Positions 63,033-64,000 of a stretch of 64,000 bases of DNA are shown piece after piece. The position numbers and the translations under genes are program-made. Source of the stretch: Streblospio benedicti (lineage: Eukaryota; Annelida; Polychaeta; Spionida; Spionidae); the NCBI GenBank assembly GCA_019095985.1, contig CM032665.1, positions 42,578,303 through 42,642,302 on the forward strand. The letters run 5' to 3'. Numbering within the stretch: the first letter of the stretch is position 1; every line of letters starts with the position of its first letter. The notes below the pieces were generated by a model that worked only from the letters and a program-made list of their open reading frames with translations, did not search any database and was not told the DNA's origin.

Positions 63033-63036
<4 letters not shown>
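62267..63036. mobile_element. nested foldback element, copy B, four hairpins
   Basis: The outer arms (62267-62323 and 62979-63036, sharing ACTAGATCAAAAGT and TTCAAAGAACAC) enclose four hairpins in series. They are H1 62379-62462/62497-62581, a short CACGCTGATTG/CAATCAGCGTG at about 62621-62644, H2 62673-62711/62773-62811 (38 of 39 positions paired), and H3 62895-62936/62937-62977. The part 62583-62978 is the reverse of the foldback element at 14666-15114. There is no coding capacity. Confidence 0.75.
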
Positions 63037-63106
<70 letters not shown>

Positions 63107-63242
63107 GCTTGGTTGACTGGTTGGTTGGTTGGTTGGTTGGTTGGTTGGTTGGTTGGTTGGTTGGTTGGTTGGTTGGTTGGTTGGTTGGTTGGTTGGTTGG
63201 TTGGTTGGATGGCTGGCCGGCCGGCCGGCCTGGCCGGTCAGG

Positions 63243-63273
<31 letters not shown>

Positions 63274-63285
63274 TCAGTCAGTCAG
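63033..63285 (+). repeat. compound tetranucleotide array
   Basis: Successive blocks of TTAG, TTGG, a short CTGG/CCGG stretch, CAGC and CAGT repeats run without a break for about 250 bp. All three forward frames stay open across it (Gly-Trp-Leu-Val repeats), which is a consequence of the repeat and not a gene. Confidence 0.92.
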
Positions 63286-63290
63286 TTACA

Positions 63291-63639
63291 AATGAACGAA
63301 ACACAATGGTTGCTTCAGCAGCGGAGCTGAAGTGACACAATAAACAGCTTTCTATGCAGCCTAGATATATGTAACACATTTCCAGTAATTTGCGATGCAT
63401 GTTACATTGTGTAGATGTGCACAGCTCTTGGGGAACGTCTAGTATGGCTTCATCAAGAATTACAAGACTGTGCTACTGTTACAAACCTAGATTGGTTTTG
63501 ATGGCACATGCATTAACATTACATTCATATTCCTCAAAACAAATAATCAAAGTAGCACCTCATTATCTCAAAATGGCTTATCTCACATAGTTTTTCTTTG
63601 CTCGACTTTAGTTTCATTTCCATCTAACCACATTCTCAA
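63291..63639. other. short gene-free stretch
   Basis: No recognisable gene or element between the tetranucleotide array and the LINE end. Confidence 0.35.
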
Positions 63640-63985
63640 CATACATAAGCTGGCTATCTCAAAAGTTGCCTCGAGCATTGTACTGGTCTCCCGTGCATGT
63701 AGTTGATCCCCACTGGCACCTTGAACATTGTACTGTTCACCGAACACTTGGCAATAACGTGTTCCTCAAGGAATTCAAATCAAGAACCAAGTCTTATGGT
63801 GATATAGCAGCACCTAAAATTATGGAATAAGCTTCCTCTGTCCATAAAACAATCAAAGACTCTTACTATACCATTTTAAAATCTAAATTAAACCACCATG
63901 TATTTAAGGAGGCCTACAAGCACATATGAACATTCCCTGGAATTTGTGCTATAAAGATATTATTATATTGTATTGTATAACAAAC
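63640..63985 (+). pseudogene. 3' end of a CR1/L2-type LINE
   Basis: Plus-strand frames contain, in order, KSYGDIAAPKxW-like sequence (63790-63830), LPLSIK, an SKTL-like stretch, and KLNHHVFKEAYKHI followed by a stop (63880-63929). This is the usual C-terminal end of CR1/L2/Jockey-type ORF2 proteins (APKLWNxLP...FKxxLKxxLF). Frames are interrupted and upstream parts are weak. An AT-rich tail follows. It is a different LINE type from that at 21.3-22.8 kb. Confidence 0.6.
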
Positions 63986-64000
63986 ACAGACATTCAGGAT

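Noticed and set aside
63109-63335. Frames encoding Gly-Trp-Leu-Val repeats
   Set aside because: Three overlapping frames arise from one tetranucleotide array. No flanking coding sequence.
1-64000. CRISPR array, retroviral or Polinton genes, toxin genes
   Set aside because: No regularly spaced repeat-spacer structure was seen, and no gag, capsid, envelope, integrase or toxin motif was recognised. The only reverse transcriptase sequence is of LINE type.

Overview
This is an AT-rich animal nuclear genomic window. It holds one confidently recognised host gene: a MEX3-family RNA-binding protein with two KH domains and a C-terminal RING finger, on the minus strand. Its seven coding exons lie between 56396 and 40113 and give a conceptual protein of 538 residues. 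The gene content, the intron-rich structure and the crowd of short TA-flanked inverted-repeat elements and tRNA-derived SINEs suggest a marine invertebrate. I lean towards a non-vertebrate deuterostome such as a hemichordate or echinoderm, but the sequence does not prove it.

Layout. From 1 to about 40 kb there is no gene I can defend. This stretch holds microsatellites, a palindromic tandem array (6.8-7.0 kb), tRNA-derived SINEs (10.6, 12.5 and 25.2 kb), several MITE families (9.5, 24.4, 25.4 and 25.8 kb), a foldback element (14.7-15.1 kb), a Harbinger-like non-autonomous element (17.3 kb) and a decayed LINE reverse transcriptase (21.3-22.8 kb). From 40.1 to 56.4 kb lies the MEX3 gene, with MITEs in its introns and a 10.7 kb first coding intron. 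A probable promoter region with CRE and AP-1 consensus sites sits at about 56.8-57.1 kb. From 57 to 64 kb the sequence is again intergenic and repeat-rich: a 927 bp TIR element carrying a LINE tail, a 394 bp TIR element, a 100-N assembly gap, a nested four-hairpin foldback element, a stepwise-changing tetranucleotide array, and the 3' end of a second kind of LINE at the window edge.

Function. The MEX3 product would bind target mRNAs through its KH domains and may act as a ubiquitin ligase through its RING. The last zinc-ligand pair of this RING has unusual spacing (C-x5-C rather than C-x2-C), which is the most notable protein-level observation here. I found no new multi-gene system. The structural novelties are repeats: serial hairpins shared by two loci, a palindromic array with 40-41 bp spacing, and TIR elements that have taken up or accumulated other repeats. 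I recognised no retroviral, LTR, Polinton or toxin gene.
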